Part shown: piece after piece, positions 8,866 to 18,383 of the stretch
Layout of the letters: the number at the start of each line of letters is the position of its first letter
How positions within the stretch are numbered: the stretch's first letter is position 1
Assembly: GCF_001423185.1 (NCBI RefSeq)
Contig: NZ_LMOB01000001.1
Span: 310,001-374,000, forward strand
From: Plantibacter sp. Leaf314
GTDB lineage: Bacteria; Actinomycetota; Actinomycetes; Actinomycetales; Microbacteriaceae
Direction of reading: 5' to 3'
DNA length: 64,000 nt
The notes under the pieces: model-generated
Database searches by the model: none
Told to the model about the DNA's origin: nothing
Seen by the model: only the letters and a program-made list of their open reading frames with translations
Position numbers and translations under genes: made by a program

Positions 8866-10413
8866 GTGGGAGAGATCGACGGCGAGTTCGACCGTGTCCG
8901 GAACGCTCTGGAACGGCCGGCCATCCGGTTGCTGAGTCGTCCAACGGCGCCGGCCGTCGTCGCGATCTTCCGCACCACCTTCGGGCGGGACGTCCAGTTC
9001 GTCGCGGCCGATCGCTTCCACCTGCAGGTGGAGGAGTATCTCGCGGAGCTCGGAGCCCGTGGCGCCCGGATCCCGGCGGGCGGCGACGAGCGCGGTGGCG
9101 GGCGGACCCTCTGCCGGGAGTGGGTGCACGATCAGTGGCTCGTCCGGACCAGCACCGACGACGGCGAGGAGCAGTATTCGCTCACGTCCCACGCGCTGGA
9201 GGCGGTGTCGCTCGTCGACGGACTGGCGCACGACCGGGCGTTGATCAGCGAATCGCGGCTGACGATGATCCTCGACTCCGTCCGTCGCTGGGCGCTGCAG
9301 GCCGACCCCGATCGGGAGGAGCACCTGCGGCGCATCGACGCGCAACTCGCCGAACTCCAGGCGGAGCGGGAGCGTGTCGCGGCCGGCGGGACGGTCGTCG
9401 CAGCGAGTGACGACCGCATGCACGACGGCTACGCGAACATCGCCGACCTCATCCGCCAGCTGCCGAGCGACTTCCGCCGGGTCGAGGAGTCCGTGATCGC
9501 GATGCACCGGCGCATCGTCGAGGACTTCCGGAACGACACGCGGCCGATCGGTGAGATCCTCGACGACTACCTCCGGCGCACCGACGAACTAATGACGGCC
9601 ACCGCCGAGGGCCGTGCGTTCGAGGGCGCGTTCGAGCTGCTGCGGAACGACGAGCTGCTGCAGGACCTCAAACGCGACCTCTCGACGATCCTCGACCACC
9701 CCTTCTCCTCCCGCCTCGGCCCGGCGGAGCTCCGGGGCTTCCGCGGCGCCGTCGGCATCATCCGTCAGGGCATCGACGACGTCCTCGCGCAGCGGCGTCG
9801 GCTCACCGCGACGCTCCGCGACCACATCGTCCATCACGACGTCGTCCAGGACCGCGAGCTCGACACGACGCTGCGCGCGCTCAACCAGCGACTCGGCATC
9901 TGGATGCGGACCGCTGGTCCCCGCGCGACGGTGGACGTGCCGTTGCTCCCCGAGGCGATCGACGTCGAACACCTGCGTGAGCGCTTCTACGACCCCGACG
10001 TCGAGGCCGCTCCCCCGCCGATCACCACGGCGCCGGAACGGACGGACGTCGCGTCCATGTCACTCGACATCTTGCGTTCGCAGGGCGGCCCCCTGCTGGA
10101 CGAGCTCCGAGCCGGGTTGCTCGCGGCGGCGACGTCCGGAGCCTCGGACGCCCACACGGCGTTCACCGGGCTCGACCCCGAGCTGCGGCGCCCCGTCGAA
10201 CTGTTCGGTCTGGTCCACCTGATGACGCAGCTCGGCGCGTACGACGAGGCGGGTCCCCGACGCCGCTATGAGACGGTCCGCCCCGACGGGACGACGGCGG
10301 CCTTCGACCTTCCGGCTTTCCCCCTCGGCGAGACCGGCATCACCGGCTTGACCCGGGCCACGACGACCTCGACCACGGCGGCCCGCGATCGCGCGTCGCG
10401 CGGAACGGAATGA
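8866..10413 (+). CDS. jetA: Wadjet/MksF-type subunit JetA (DUF3375)
   Basis: The 515-residue product matches the DUF3375 family: kleisin-like subunits of Wadjet (JetA) or MksF of the MksBEF SMC complex. The N-terminal [19 protein letters not shown] and [11 protein letters not shown] resemble the family's first domain, and a long charged helical middle (about residues 150-330) follows. The GTG at 8866 is chosen because GAGGA stands 5 nt upstream at 8856-8860. In Wadjet, JetABC is a loop-extruding ATPase that recognises small circular DNA. It is followed after 1 nt by jetB and then jetC, so the three form one operon. No jetD follows. Confidence 0.88.
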   Translation: MGEIDGEFDRVRNALERPAIRLLSRPTAPAVVAIFRTTFGRDVQFVAADRFHLQVEEYLAELGARGARIPAGGDERGGGRTLCREWVHDQWLVRTSTDDGEEQYSLTSHALEAVSLVDGLAHDRALISESRLTMILDSVRRWALQADPDREEHLRRIDAQLAELQAERERVAAGGTVVAASDDRMHDGYANIADLIRQLPSDFRRVEESVIAMHRRIVEDFRNDTRPIGEILDDYLRRTDELMTATAEGRAFEGAFELLRNDELLQDLKRDLSTILDHPFSSRLGPAELRGFRGAVGIIRQGIDDVLAQRRRLTATLRDHIVHHDVVQDRELDTTLRALNQRLGIWMRTAGPRATVDVPLLPEAIDVEHLRERFYDPDVEAAPPPITTAPERTDVASMSLDILRSQGGPLLDELRAGLLAAATSGASDAHTAFTGLDPELRRPVELFGLVHLMTQLGAYDEAGPRRRYETVRPDGTTAAFDLPAFPLGETGITGLTRATTTSTTAARDRASRGTE

Positions 10414-10414
10414 C

Positions 10415-11263
10415 ATGAGCATCGAACCGGAACCCACCCACCGCGAATCGACCGAGGCGCCGACCGACGGCGCCCTCAGCGCTGCCCCGGTCGCGACGCC
10501 GGACCGTCCCTCGGACGCCGAGTCGTTCGCGCTCTTCGAGGGCGACGAGGGTCGACTCGACGCCGCTCAGCGCCGCGCGCTGGTCGCCCTGCTGAAGCAC
10601 CGGTACGTCAGCCCGGCACTGCAACCGGCCGAATGGCGGACCATCCTCGAGTCGGAGGCCCTGCTCGGCTCTCGGCTGAACGAGCTGTTCCTGGAACTCC
10701 AGGTCGATCGATCCGCCGAGGTCGCCTTCAAACGCCAGGCCGGCTCCGAGAGCGGGCGGCGGCCGTTCCCGACGCTGCTCCACGACACGAGCTACAGCCG
10801 TGAGGAGACGATCCTGCTCGTCTACCTGCGCACCCGGTTGCGCACCGAATTGGCGAACGGCGCCCGCGCCGCCATCGTCGAGCACGACGAACTCCTCGGC
10901 TTCGTCGCGAGCTTCCGACCCGAGCACGCCACCGACCGGGCCCGCGACGACGGCCGGGTGGAGCGCGCGATCGAGAAGCTGCTGACCGCCCGGGTGTTGC
11001 TCCGCACCAAGGACGCCCGTCGTCATCGCATCGCCTCCGTCGTCGAGACGCTCCTTCCGCTCGAACGCCTTCAGGAGCTGCTCGAGTGGTTGGAGACGCA
11101 GACGCCCACGGCCGATGCACTGCAACCCGAGCAGGAGCCGGACACGCCGTCCGGTCCGGGGGCAGCAGCCACCGATGGAGACGACGACGCCGAACCCGAC
11201 GACACCGAGCCGGACGACGTGGCATCGGACACCGCATCACGACCAGGAGAGGACGGACGATGA
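10415..11263 (+). CDS. jetB: Wadjet/MksE-type subunit JetB (DUF4194)
   Basis: The 282-residue product fits DUF4194, the MksE/JetB family of winged-helix accessory proteins that bridge the kleisin-like subunit. Core residues about 45-215 carry [39 protein letters not shown] and [16 protein letters not shown]. The core is flanked by a 40-residue polar N-terminal stretch and a long acidic proline-rich tail of about 55 residues, so it is longer than I expect for this family. The start is 1 nt after the jetA stop, and its stop overlaps the jetC ATG, which indicates tight co-translation. Confidence 0.86.
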   Translation: MSIEPEPTHRESTEAPTDGALSAAPVATPDRPSDAESFALFEGDEGRLDAAQRRALVALLKHRYVSPALQPAEWRTILESEALLGSRLNELFLELQVDRSAEVAFKRQAGSESGRRPFPTLLHDTSYSREETILLVYLRTRLRTELANGARAAIVEHDELLGFVASFRPEHATDRARDDGRVERAIEKLLTARVLLRTKDARRHRIASVVETLLPLERLQELLEWLETQTPTADALQPEQEPDTPSGPGAAATDGDDDAEPDDTEPDDVASDTASRPGEDGR

Positions 11264-14200
11264 GCCGCCCCACCGACACCGACACCCTGCTCGACCTCGT
11301 CGAGCAGTGGCGCATCGAGCGCATGCAGCTCATCAACTGGGGTGGGTTCGACGGGTACCGCTCGGTCGACTTCGCCTCGCGGGCGACGCTCATCTCCGGC
11401 GCGTCCGGCACCGGCAAGAGCTCACTCATGGACGCCTACCTCGCGGTCATGATGCCCTCGGACGTCCCGTTCAACGGGGCGTCGAACGATGCGGCCGTGG
11501 GACGAGCGCGCAACCCGGATCAGCGGAACCTGCTGACCTACCTGCGCGGCAAGGTCGACTCGGCCAGAGACCCCCAGACCGGCGCCATGCGCGACATCAA
11601 CCTCCGCGGATCGGAGCAACTCACCTGGGGCGCCGTGGCGGTCACCTTCGTCAACGACGACGACCGCCGGTTCACCGTCGTCCGCGCGTACCTCGTCCCT
11701 CGACGCGCGCTCCGCACCGGCGACCTGTCGATGACGATGGCGACCGTCGACGGACCCTTCGACCTCACCGAGCTCGAGGCCTTCGTCCCCAAGCGGTTCG
11801 ACGCCGGTGAGCTCCAGGGTCGGATCCCCGGGTTCGTCGTCCGCGACACGTACGCGGAGCTGTCATACACGCTGCACACCCGTCTCGGCATCGGAGCCGG
11901 CGGTGACGGCGGCCGCGCGATGCGGTTGTTGGCGCGCATCCAGGCCGGGCAGCACCTGCCGACGGTCGACGGACTGTACAAGTCGATGGTGCTGGAGCGA
12001 CCGAGCACCTATGAGGCGGCCGATCGCGCGCTCTCCCACTTCGAGGCGCTCGACGAGGCATACCTCGCCATGGAGACCGAGAGCCGCAAGGCGCGGGTCC
12101 TGGAACGGCTCGGCGAACTCCGACGGGACTACGAGGACGGACACCGGGCCGCAGCCGAACTCGAGCGGCTCGGCTTCGCTGAAGACGGCGAAACGCCCTT
12201 CGCCGTGTGGCGCAGTCGCGCGCACGAGGCATTGCTCGACGAGGCCGTCTCTCGGAACCGCCGTGAGAAACTCGCCGCCGGTGCGACCCTCGAGGCGGCT
12301 CGAGCCCGGGCGACCGCCGCCGGGGTCCGGGTGCGGGAACTCGAACGCCAGGTGTCCGAGCAGGGCGGCAGTGCGCTGCGCCGGGCGGAGGAACGTCGCG
12401 AGGCGGCGGAAGCGGCCCACGCCGAGGCCGTCCGGACACGAGCCCTGTTCGACGAGCGGACCGAACCCCTCGACGAACCACTCCACGATGAGGCCTCGTT
12501 CGTGGCGGCGCTCAGCCGCAGCGAGGAGTTCCTCGACGACGACGACGCGGCACTCGAGGCCATCGAGGCCGAACGCGCCGAGCTCCACCGCGAGGCGTTC
12601 CCGCTCGAGGAGCGGAACACCGAACTCCGGCTCGAGCTGCAGTCCCTCCGTGGTCGCGACGGCGCGGTCCCCGATCGGCTCCACCGGGCGAGACTCGCGC
12701 TGGCCGAAGCCGCCGGGCTCGATCCGGAGCAGCTGCCGTTCGTCGCGGAGCTCATCGACGTGGCGCCGACGCACGCCGCCTGGCGTCCGGCGATCGAGGT
12801 CACCCTGCACGGACTCGCCAGGACGGTACTGGTTGACGAGGAGCACCTCGACGCGTTCGGGCGGGCGATCGACGCGGTGCGGATCCCGGTCCGCCTGCAG
12901 TTCGAGGGGGTGCCGCTCGGCGCGACCACGGCTCCGGCGCCGGGTGATCCCGCCTTCGTCTCGGGCCGCATCACGTACAAGGCCTCCCCGTTCAGTGCCT
13001 GGGTCGAGCAGCGGGTGACGTCGGACCGCATCGATGCCCGATGCGTCGACTCGCCGTCCCAGCTCTCGGGAGGTGGCCGACGCGTCACGGCCAACGGCCA
13101 GCTGCGCGACGGACGTCGTGGCTCACACGGGGATCCCGGTGGGGCCCCCATCCTCGGCTTCACGAACGAGGCACGGATCGCGTCCATCGAGTCCGAGATG
13201 GCCGAGCTCCGCGGGCGACTCGAACTCATCGCCGGTCGCCAGGCCGCGGTCCAGCGGCGCCTGGCGGGCAGGGAGGCCGAGCGTGCGGCCCACCGCTACC
13301 GCCTCGACAGCGAGTGGTCGCGGATCGATGTCGACGGAGCCGCAGCGCGTCGGGATGCCGCCGCGGCGGACCTCGAACGCCTGCTGGACGCCAGCGACGT
13401 CCTGCAGGAGCTGCAGGGTTCGGTGACGGCCGCCCAGCGCGAACTCGACGCCGCGAACGCCGAGCGGTTCCCCGCCGAGGACCGCGTCCGACGCCTGGAT
13501 GAGGAACACGGTTCGCTCGTCGACCAGCAGGACGCGGCGACGACTGTGATCGACCGCTTCGAGCGTTCCGGCGTCGACGAGGTCTCCACCGACGACGTCG
13601 AACGCATCGAGGCCGCCCTCGCCGCCGTGGGAGGCGTCCCGTCCCTGGGCGGCTTCGCGGACGCGATGAAACGGCTCCGCACCCGTCTCGGTGACGAGCT
13701 GAGCGCCGCCGTCCGCCTGGCGGAACAGGCCGCCATCGCCCAGGTCCACGTGTTCGAGCACTACCAGTCGATCTGGCACGACCCCAACCTCGGCACGACG
13801 CTCGAGTCCTACGGGGACTACCGCGCGATCCTCGACGGCATCCTCGGCACCGGCCTGCCCGAGCGCCGCCAGGAGTGGCGCCGCCGGTTGTCCCAGTGGA
13901 GCGGCGAGGACCTGGTCCCCCTCAGCAGCGCGTTCGACAGCGCGGTCGAGGAGATCGAGGACCGGCTCGTCCCGGTCAACGACATCCTGCGCGACCTCCC
14001 GTTCGGGCCCGCCCACGACCGGCTGAAGATCGTCCTCCGCCGGGTGCACCGCGAGGAGGTCGCCGCCTTCCGACGGGAGCTCCGAGCGCTCTCGGGCGAG
14101 GTGACCGCCGAACTCGACGACGACGCCCTGGAGGGCCGGTTCCAGCGCTTGCGCCGCTTCATGGAGTCGATGCGGGACACCGCTGCCACGTCGACTTCGG

Positions 14201-14646
14201 CGTCCACCCGCGACCAGGTGCTCGACGTCCGTCGACACGTCGAGATCACCGCCGTGCGGTACGACACCTCCGGTCGCGATGTGAGCGTCTACTCCTCGCT
14301 CGGCGACAAGAGTGGTGGCGAGACCCAGGAGCTCGTCGCGTTCATCGTCGGAGCCGCCCTCCGCTACCAGCTCGGTGACGAGGACCGGCCTCGGCCGAGG
14401 TTCGCGCCCGTCCTGCTCGACGAAGGCTTCATCAAGGCGGACTCGGAGTTCGCCGGCCGGGCCGTGGTGGCCTGGCTCCGCCTCGGGTTCCAGCTCGTGA
14501 TCGGTGCCCCGCTCGACAAGGTGACGGCGCTCGAGCCGTACATGGACCGACTCCTGTCCATCCGGAAGGACCCGGAGACACGACACGCCTGGGTGGCGGA
14601 GATCGAGCGTGCCGAGCCCGTCGAGCCGCTCGAACGGATCGGGTGA
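11260..14646 (+). CDS. jetC: Wadjet/MksB-type SMC ATPase JetC
   Basis: A 1128-residue SMC-like ATPase of the SbcC/MukB-type Walker B family. Walker A is GASGTGKSS at about residues 47-55, after [14 protein letters not shown]. Long coiled-coil regions rich in Arg, Glu and Ala flank a central hinge-like part (about 480-660). The ABC signature [15 protein letters not shown] and Walker [14 protein letters not shown] are near the C-terminus, followed by [10 protein letters not shown]. All ATPase motifs are intact, so the motor is predicted to be active. The ATG overlaps the jetB stop. No jetD gene lies downstream; an SOS-controlled small gene begins 69 bases after its stop. Confidence 0.9.
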   Translation: MSRPTDTDTLLDLVEQWRIERMQLINWGGFDGYRSVDFASRATLISGASGTGKSSLMDAYLAVMMPSDVPFNGASNDAAVGRARNPDQRNLLTYLRGKVDSARDPQTGAMRDINLRGSEQLTWGAVAVTFVNDDDRRFTVVRAYLVPRRALRTGDLSMTMATVDGPFDLTELEAFVPKRFDAGELQGRIPGFVVRDTYAELSYTLHTRLGIGAGGDGGRAMRLLARIQAGQHLPTVDGLYKSMVLERPSTYEAADRALSHFEALDEAYLAMETESRKARVLERLGELRRDYEDGHRAAAELERLGFAEDGETPFAVWRSRAHEALLDEAVSRNRREKLAAGATLEAARARATAAGVRVRELERQVSEQGGSALRRAEERREAAEAAHAEAVRTRALFDERTEPLDEPLHDEASFVAALSRSEEFLDDDDAALEAIEAERAELHREAFPLEERNTELRLELQSLRGRDGAVPDRLHRARLALAEAAGLDPEQLPFVAELIDVAPTHAAWRPAIEVTLHGLARTVLVDEEHLDAFGRAIDAVRIPVRLQFEGVPLGATTAPAPGDPAFVSGRITYKASPFSAWVEQRVTSDRIDARCVDSPSQLSGGGRRVTANGQLRDGRRGSHGDPGGAPILGFTNEARIASIESEMAELRGRLELIAGRQAAVQRRLAGREAERAAHRYRLDSEWSRIDVDGAAARRDAAAADLERLLDASDVLQELQGSVTAAQRELDAANAERFPAEDRVRRLDEEHGSLVDQQDAATTVIDRFERSGVDEVSTDDVERIEAALAAVGGVPSLGGFADAMKRLRTRLGDELSAAVRLAEQAAIAQVHVFEHYQSIWHDPNLGTTLESYGDYRAILDGILGTGLPERRQEWRRRLSQWSGEDLVPLSSAFDSAVEEIEDRLVPVNDILRDLPFGPAHDRLKIVLRRVHREEVAAFRRELRALSGEVTAELDDDALEGRFQRLRRFMESMRDTAATSTSASTRDQVLDVRRHVEITAVRYDTSGRDVSVYSSLGDKSGGETQELVAFIVGAALRYQLGDEDRPRPRFAPVLLDEGFIKADSEFAGRAVVAWLRLGFQLVIGAPLDKVTALEPYMDRLLSIRKDPETRHAWVAEIERAEPVEPLERIG

Positions 14647-14680
14647 CCCGCGGGTAGGGCGGCGACCGTCTGCACTCGAC

Positions 14681-14712
14681 TTGACTCCGGGTGGAATCGA
14701 ACATATGTTCGA
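14681..14712 (+). promoter_or_regulatory. SOS (LexA) box overlapping a consensus promoter
   Basis: TTGACT (14681-14686), 17 bp, then TATGTT (14704-14709) form a near-consensus promoter. The perfect 16-bp palindrome TCGAACATATGTTCGA (14697-14712) covers the -10 and matches the mycobacterial/Bacillus-type LexA box TCGAAC-N4-GTTCGA exactly. LexA bound here would block RNA polymerase. The ATG at 14716 is 6 nt past the -10, so transcription should start at the start codon. Confidence 0.92.
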
Positions 14713-14715
14713 ATC

Positions 14716-15057
14716 ATGCCGGATCCGAGTGGTGCATCGCGTGTCGCGGCCCCGCCGATCCGCATCGGCGAGGCCGAATGGATCATCATGCGCGAAGAAC
14801 CGGACCGGCCTGCCGCGCTGGTGAAGTACTTCGCCCCCAGCGGAGCGCCCGCGTACTTCCGGTGCGTCTCATGGGCACCGCGTTCAGCGGATCGCCGACT
14901 GATCGGCCGCTTCGCGACGCTCGCCGAGGCAGAACGATCCGTGCCGGTCGGCAGACGGACGGCTCCGTCGCCGAAGGCGGCCACGGCGGAGGATCCGTGG
15001 GAACACGGTCAGGTGCCGTGGGACGCCGCGCCTCGGCGGAGCGACCGCTACGCCTGA
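14716..15057 (+). CDS. small SOS-regulated protein of unknown function
   Basis: A 113-residue protein of no family I recognise. The middle (about residues 15-70) is folded-looking, with IGEAEWIIMREEPDRPAA, LVKYFAPSGAPAYFRCVSWA and a final LIGRFATLAEAERSV. The last 35 residues are polar, with an EDPWEHGQVPWD segment. The gene is certain because a consensus promoter under a perfect LexA box places its ATG at the predicted transcription start, giving a leaderless mRNA induced by DNA damage. It lies just downstream of jetC, where jetD would be expected, but it is far too short and shows no JetD-like nuclease motifs. A SOS mutagenesis or repair accessory role is one possibility; nothing in the sequence decides it. 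Confidence 0.8.
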   Translation: MPDPSGASRVAAPPIRIGEAEWIIMREEPDRPAALVKYFAPSGAPAYFRCVSWAPRSADRRLIGRFATLAEAERSVPVGRRTAPSPKAATAEDPWEHGQVPWDAAPRRSDRYA

Positions 15058-15076
15058 GGCGTCCGGCTCGCGGTCG

Positions 15077-15643
15077 TCAGCGCCATCCGTATCGCACACG
15101 CAAGGCCGCGGCGACCCGGGTGAAGCGGTCGCGAGGGACCTGCGCCGCCTCTCGCCGCATCCCGTCGGGGTGGACGTGGAACACCCGGTCGAGGTTCGCC
15201 CAGCTCGGGCGGCCGGCACTGTCCCAAGCACCTGAGCCGAGCGGGACGAAGTCGCCCTCCTGCGAGTGGTCCTTGCTCGTCAACTGCACCGCGAGCACCC
15301 GGCCGCCGGTGGACCGGGCCACGATGAGGACCGGGCGGTCCTTGCCGCGCCCGTCGCGCTCCTCGTACGGGACCCAGGTCCAGACGATCTCCCCCGGGTC
15401 GGGATCTCCGTCGACGACCGGTGCGTACTCGAGCGACACGCCGCGGACAGCCCGCGGATCCACTTCGACCGTCGCGGTCGGACCGGTCCGTCCCGGCGTG
15501 GCGGTCGTGGTCGGGGTGGAGGCGTGCGTCGTGGTCGGGGCGGACGAGCGGCGAGCCGTGCGAGCGGCGCTCGAGGCGGCGCTCGTCGACGGGCCGAGGA
15601 GGGCACCCGCCACCCGGCGGAGGATCGAGACGAAGGTTGGCAC
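15077..15643 (-). CDS. PemK/MazF-family toxin-like protein with N-terminal extension
   Basis: The 188-residue product ends in a PemK/MazF-like domain (about residues 80-188): GEIVWTWVPYEERDGRGKDR followed by PVLIVARS, then VLAVQLTSKDHS and late SWANLDRVFHV. MazF toxins are sequence-specific endoribonucleases. The first 70 residues are a hydrophobic stretch (residues 1-18) and a Ser/Thr/Ala/Pro-rich linker, which could be a membrane or export anchor; this is not part of a normal MazF. No antitoxin ORF is adjacent on either strand, so it may be an orphan, possibly a DNA/RNA-binding relative that is not toxic. It starts with a GTG placed 6 nt after a TAGGGT -10 box. Confidence 0.75.
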   Translation of the reverse strand: MPTFVSILRRVAGALLGPSTSAASSAARTARRSSAPTTTHASTPTTTATPGRTGPTATVEVDPRAVRGVSLEYAPVVDGDPDPGEIVWTWVPYEERDGRGKDRPVLIVARSTGGRVLAVQLTSKDHSQEGDFVPLGSGAWDSAGRPSWANLDRVFHVHPDGMRREAAQVPRDRFTRVAAALRVRYGWR

Positions 15644-15649
15644 GCCGTC

Positions 15650-15655
15650 ACCCTA
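15650..15655 (-). promoter_or_regulatory. leaderless -10 box of the PemK-like gene
   Basis: On the minus strand TAGGGT is followed by 6 nt and the GTG start at 15643. No Shine-Dalgarno is present. This is the same arrangement as ten other genes in the window. Confidence 0.55.
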
Positions 15656-15699
15656 CCGTCCGCCACCTGACCGTCGGTCCTCGCCCACGGCATGCAACG

Positions 15700-15737
15700 C
15701 GGAGTGGGCGCCGTCCGGCTGGACGACGCCCACTCCG
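15700..15737 (-). terminator. amtB transcription terminator hairpin
   Basis: A 17-bp stem with one mismatch (15700-15716 with 15721-15737) and a 4-nt loop GGCT begins 20 nt past the amtB stop on the minus strand. No clear U-run follows. Confidence 0.6.
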
Positions 15738-15756
15738 TGGTGCACTGCAGTACGCG

Positions 15757-16986
15757 TCAGTCGACGAGGGCGTACCCCTCCTCGCCGTGCACGGAGGTGT
15801 CGACGCCGGCGATCTCGTCCTCGTTCTTGACGCGGAAGCCGATCGTCTTCTCGATCGCGAAGCCGATGATGAAGGCCACGACGAAGGAGTAGACGAGGAC
15901 GGCGAAGGCGGCGATGGCCTGGACCGCGAGCTGCTCGACACCGCCGCCGACGAAGAGGCCGGTCCCGGTGGCGAAGAGACCGAGGTAGAGCGTCCCGATG
16001 AGGCCGCCGACGAGGTGGATGCCGACGACGTCGAGCGAGTCGTCGAAGCCGAGCTTGAACTTCAGCTCGACGGCGATGGCGCAGACGGCGCCGGCCACGA
16101 TGCCGAGCAGCAGCGCCCAACCCGGAGTCAGGTTCGCGCACGCCGGGGTGATGGCGACGAGGCCCGCGACGGCGCCGGACGCGGCGCCCACCGAGGTCGC
16201 CTTGCCGTCCTTGACCTTCTCGACGACGATCCAACCGATGATGGCGGCCGCGGTCGCCCCGACGGTGTTGACGACGATGAGTCCGACGTTCGCGAGCTCG
16301 TTCAGCCACTCCGCACCGGCGTTGAAGCCGAACCAGCCGAACCACAGGATGGCCGCACCGAGGAGGGTGAGCGGCACGTTGTGCGGCTTCGTGATGCCCT
16401 TCTGGAAGCCGATGCGCTTGCCGAGGACCAGCGCGAGGGCGAGGGCGGCGGCTCCGGCGTTGATGTGTACCGCGGTTCCGCCCGCGTAGTCGATGACGCC
16501 GATGCCGGCGTCCTCGCCGAACAGCGTCGCGCCGAGGTTCATGATCCAGCCGCCGCCCCAGACCCAGGCGGCGATCGGGAAGTAGGCGATGGTCGCGAAG
16601 AGACCGGCGAAGATCATCCAGGAGCCGAACTTCGCACGGTCGGCGATGGCGCCGGAGATCAGCGCGATCGTGATGATGGCGAAGGTGGCACCGTAGGTCG
16701 CTCCCACCAGGTCGGTGTTCGCCGTCTCGCCGCTCGCGAGTGCGGTCATCCCGAAGTCGGAGAACGGGTTGCCCGCGAACTCGAGCGGGCTGCCGACGGC
16801 CGACATGTTGAAGCCGTAGAGGATCCACAGCACGCTGATGAGGCCCAGTGCGCCGAAACTCATCATCATCATGCTGACGACGCTCTTCGCCTTCACGAGG
16901 CCGCCGTAGAAGAATGCGACGCCGGGGGTCATGAACAGCACCAGAGCGGTTGCCGTGACTCCCCAGGCGATACTGCCTGTATCCAT
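15757..16986 (-). CDS. amtB: ammonium transporter AmtB
   Basis: A 409-residue integral membrane ammonium channel of the Amt/Rh family with about 11 predicted helices. The N-terminus has TPGVAFFYGGLVKAKSVVSM, a hallmark of Amt proteins; WGGGWIMNLGATLFG and FAGTAVHI-like AGGTAVHINAGAAALALAL include the pore histidine region; HLVGGLIGTLYLGLFATG holds the second pore histidine. The ATG at 16986 follows AGGAAG at 5-nt spacing and excludes 6 upstream residues of the open frame. No glnK/glnD follows, unlike the frequent amtB-glnK-glnD operon. A GlnR box lies about 135-150 bp upstream, so induction under nitrogen limitation is expected. Confidence 0.95.
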   Translation of the reverse strand: MDTGSIAWGVTATALVLFMTPGVAFFYGGLVKAKSVVSMMMMSFGALGLISVLWILYGFNMSAVGSPLEFAGNPFSDFGMTALASGETANTDLVGATYGATFAIITIALISGAIADRAKFGSWMIFAGLFATIAYFPIAAWVWGGGWIMNLGATLFGEDAGIGVIDYAGGTAVHINAGAAALALALVLGKRIGFQKGITKPHNVPLTLLGAAILWFGWFGFNAGAEWLNELANVGLIVVNTVGATAAAIIGWIVVEKVKDGKATSVGAASGAVAGLVAITPACANLTPGWALLLGIVAGAVCAIAVELKFKLGFDDSLDVVGIHLVGGLIGTLYLGLFATGTGLFVGGGVEQLAVQAIAAFAVLVYSFVVAFIIGFAIEKTIGFRVKNEDEIAGVDTSVHGEEGYALVD

Positions 16987-17119
16987 TGGATCTTCCTCAC
17001 ACATCGTGGTCTTGCAACGGGTGACCGAGATGGTGAGGACCGGCTGAGCCAGGTCTCGCCGTCCGACTCGGTACAGCGACCAGTCTGGGGAATGGAGGTT
17101 TCGGCGCGACGGTCAGCGT

Positions 17120-17135
17120 GTTTCCGATGTGTTAC
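17120..17135 (-). promoter_or_regulatory. GlnR box upstream of amtB
   Basis: On the minus strand GTAAC, 6 nt, GAAAC (plus strand GTTTC at 17120-17124 and GTTAC at 17131-17135) matches the actinobacterial GlnR consensus gTnAC-n6-GaAAC exactly. It stands 134 bp upstream of the amtB ATG. Only one good a/b pair is present, unlike the double site at glnA. Confidence 0.8.
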
Positions 17136-17184
17136 GCGAGTGCCGCCCAGGTAAACAGCGTGTTTCGTGACCCGGTGGGACCGG

Positions 17185-18219
17185 TCAGTCCATCGAGGTG
17201 AGGGCGATCATGCGCGACATCGCCCGCAGGTACTTCTTGCGGTAGCCACCGTTCAGCATGTCGCCGCCGAAGACCTCGTCCAGGGCGGTCCCGGTCGTGA
17301 CCATGGGGATCTGGGCGTCGTACACGCGGTCGATGAAAGCGACGAGGCGCAGCGCCTGGCCCTGGTCGGTGAGGACGTGCACCTCGCGGAGTGCGATGAC
17401 GTCGACCCCCTCGAGCAGTCCGATGAACCGGGAGGGGTGCACGGCCGCGAGATGGGTGATGAGCTCGTCGAAGCTGTCGACGGTGACGTGGCGGCCGGCG
17501 GCTGCGGCGTCGGCGACGCGTTCGTCGAACCGCTCGTCGGAACTCACGACGGCGTGTCCCTCGATGCTGCGGCGACGGTAGTCGGTCCCGTCGATGCGCA
17601 GGGTCTCGAAGTTGGCGCTGATGGCCTGGATCTCGCGGAGGAAGTCGGCTGCGGCGAAGCGGCCTTCGCCGAGGGCGTTCGGCGGCGTGTTGGAGGTCGC
17701 CGCGATCCGGGTGCCGGTCGACACGAGTTCGCCGAGCAGTCGGGTCATCACCATGGTGTCGCCCGGGTCGTCGAGCTCGAACTCGTCGATGCAGATGAGC
17801 GTGGCACCGCTGAGCTCGGCGACCGTCGCCGCGTACCCGAGCGCGCCGACGAGCGCGGTGTACTCGATAAAGGTGCCGAAGTACTTCTTCCGCCCGGGGG
17901 CGTCGTGCCAGAGCGCGGCGAGCAGGTGGGTCTTGCCGACGCCGAAGCCGCCGTCGAGGTAGACGCCGGGTTTGGCCTTCGGTTCCTTGGACTTCCGTCG
18001 GCCGAAGAAGCCGCCTCCGCCGCCGGCCTGCGGGGCGAAGAAGCCACGCAACTGCTCGACGGCGGCCGCCTGGCCCGGGAAGTCGGGATCCGGACGGTAC
18101 GAGTCGAAGCTCGCCTCATGGAACTGTCGCGGCGGCGTCAGGCTGGCGACGATCTCGGCTCCGCTGACCGCCGGATTGCGGTCCGTGAGGCTGCGGTTCC
18201 CGGTCGGGACGGAGGACAT
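17185..18219 (-). CDS. zapE: cell division protein ZapE (AFG1-like ATPase)
   Basis: A 344-residue AFG1/ZapE-type P-loop ATPase. Walker A is in VYLDGGFGVGKTHLLAALW (about residues 87-105) and Walker B in LICIDEFELDDPGDTMVMTR, followed by the sensor region RIAATSNTPPNALGEGRF. A glycine- and lysine-rich linker sits before Walker A. The family is linked to Z-ring function in Gammaproteobacteria and to mitochondrial protein turnover in eukaryotes; its actinobacterial role is less clear. The ATG at 18219 is chosen because the 50 upstream codons are unlike the family, and AGAGG precedes it at about 10 nt. It is divergent from the sulfurtransferase gene. Confidence 0.9.
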   Translation of the reverse strand: MSSVPTGNRSLTDRNPAVSGAEIVASLTPPRQFHEASFDSYRPDPDFPGQAAAVEQLRGFFAPQAGGGGGFFGRRKSKEPKAKPGVYLDGGFGVGKTHLLAALWHDAPGRKKYFGTFIEYTALVGALGYAATVAELSGATLICIDEFELDDPGDTMVMTRLLGELVSTGTRIAATSNTPPNALGEGRFAAADFLREIQAISANFETLRIDGTDYRRRSIEGHAVVSSDERFDERVADAAAAGRHVTVDSFDELITHLAAVHPSRFIGLLEGVDVIALREVHVLTDQGQALRLVAFIDRVYDAQIPMVTTGTALDEVFGGDMLNGGYRKKYLRAMSRMIALTSMD

Positions 18220-18383
18220 GGTCACGGCAAACCTCTGGCTCTGAGTCTGGTGCAGGGTTACGGCGTCTGACGGATCGGTGCGGGGCGACGGCCCGGACGG
18301 CGTACTGTCGAAGGGACAGGCTTCCAGCCTAGATGCACGACACCCGAGCCCCATCGCAGCCAGCTGCACGACCGGAGGTACCC

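Noticed and set aside
14691-15830. Possible long plus-strand gene after jetC that might be a jetD remnant
   Set aside because: It shares sequence with the SOS gene only in another frame, then runs antisense to the PemK-like gene, and its translation shows no nuclease or TOPRIM motif.
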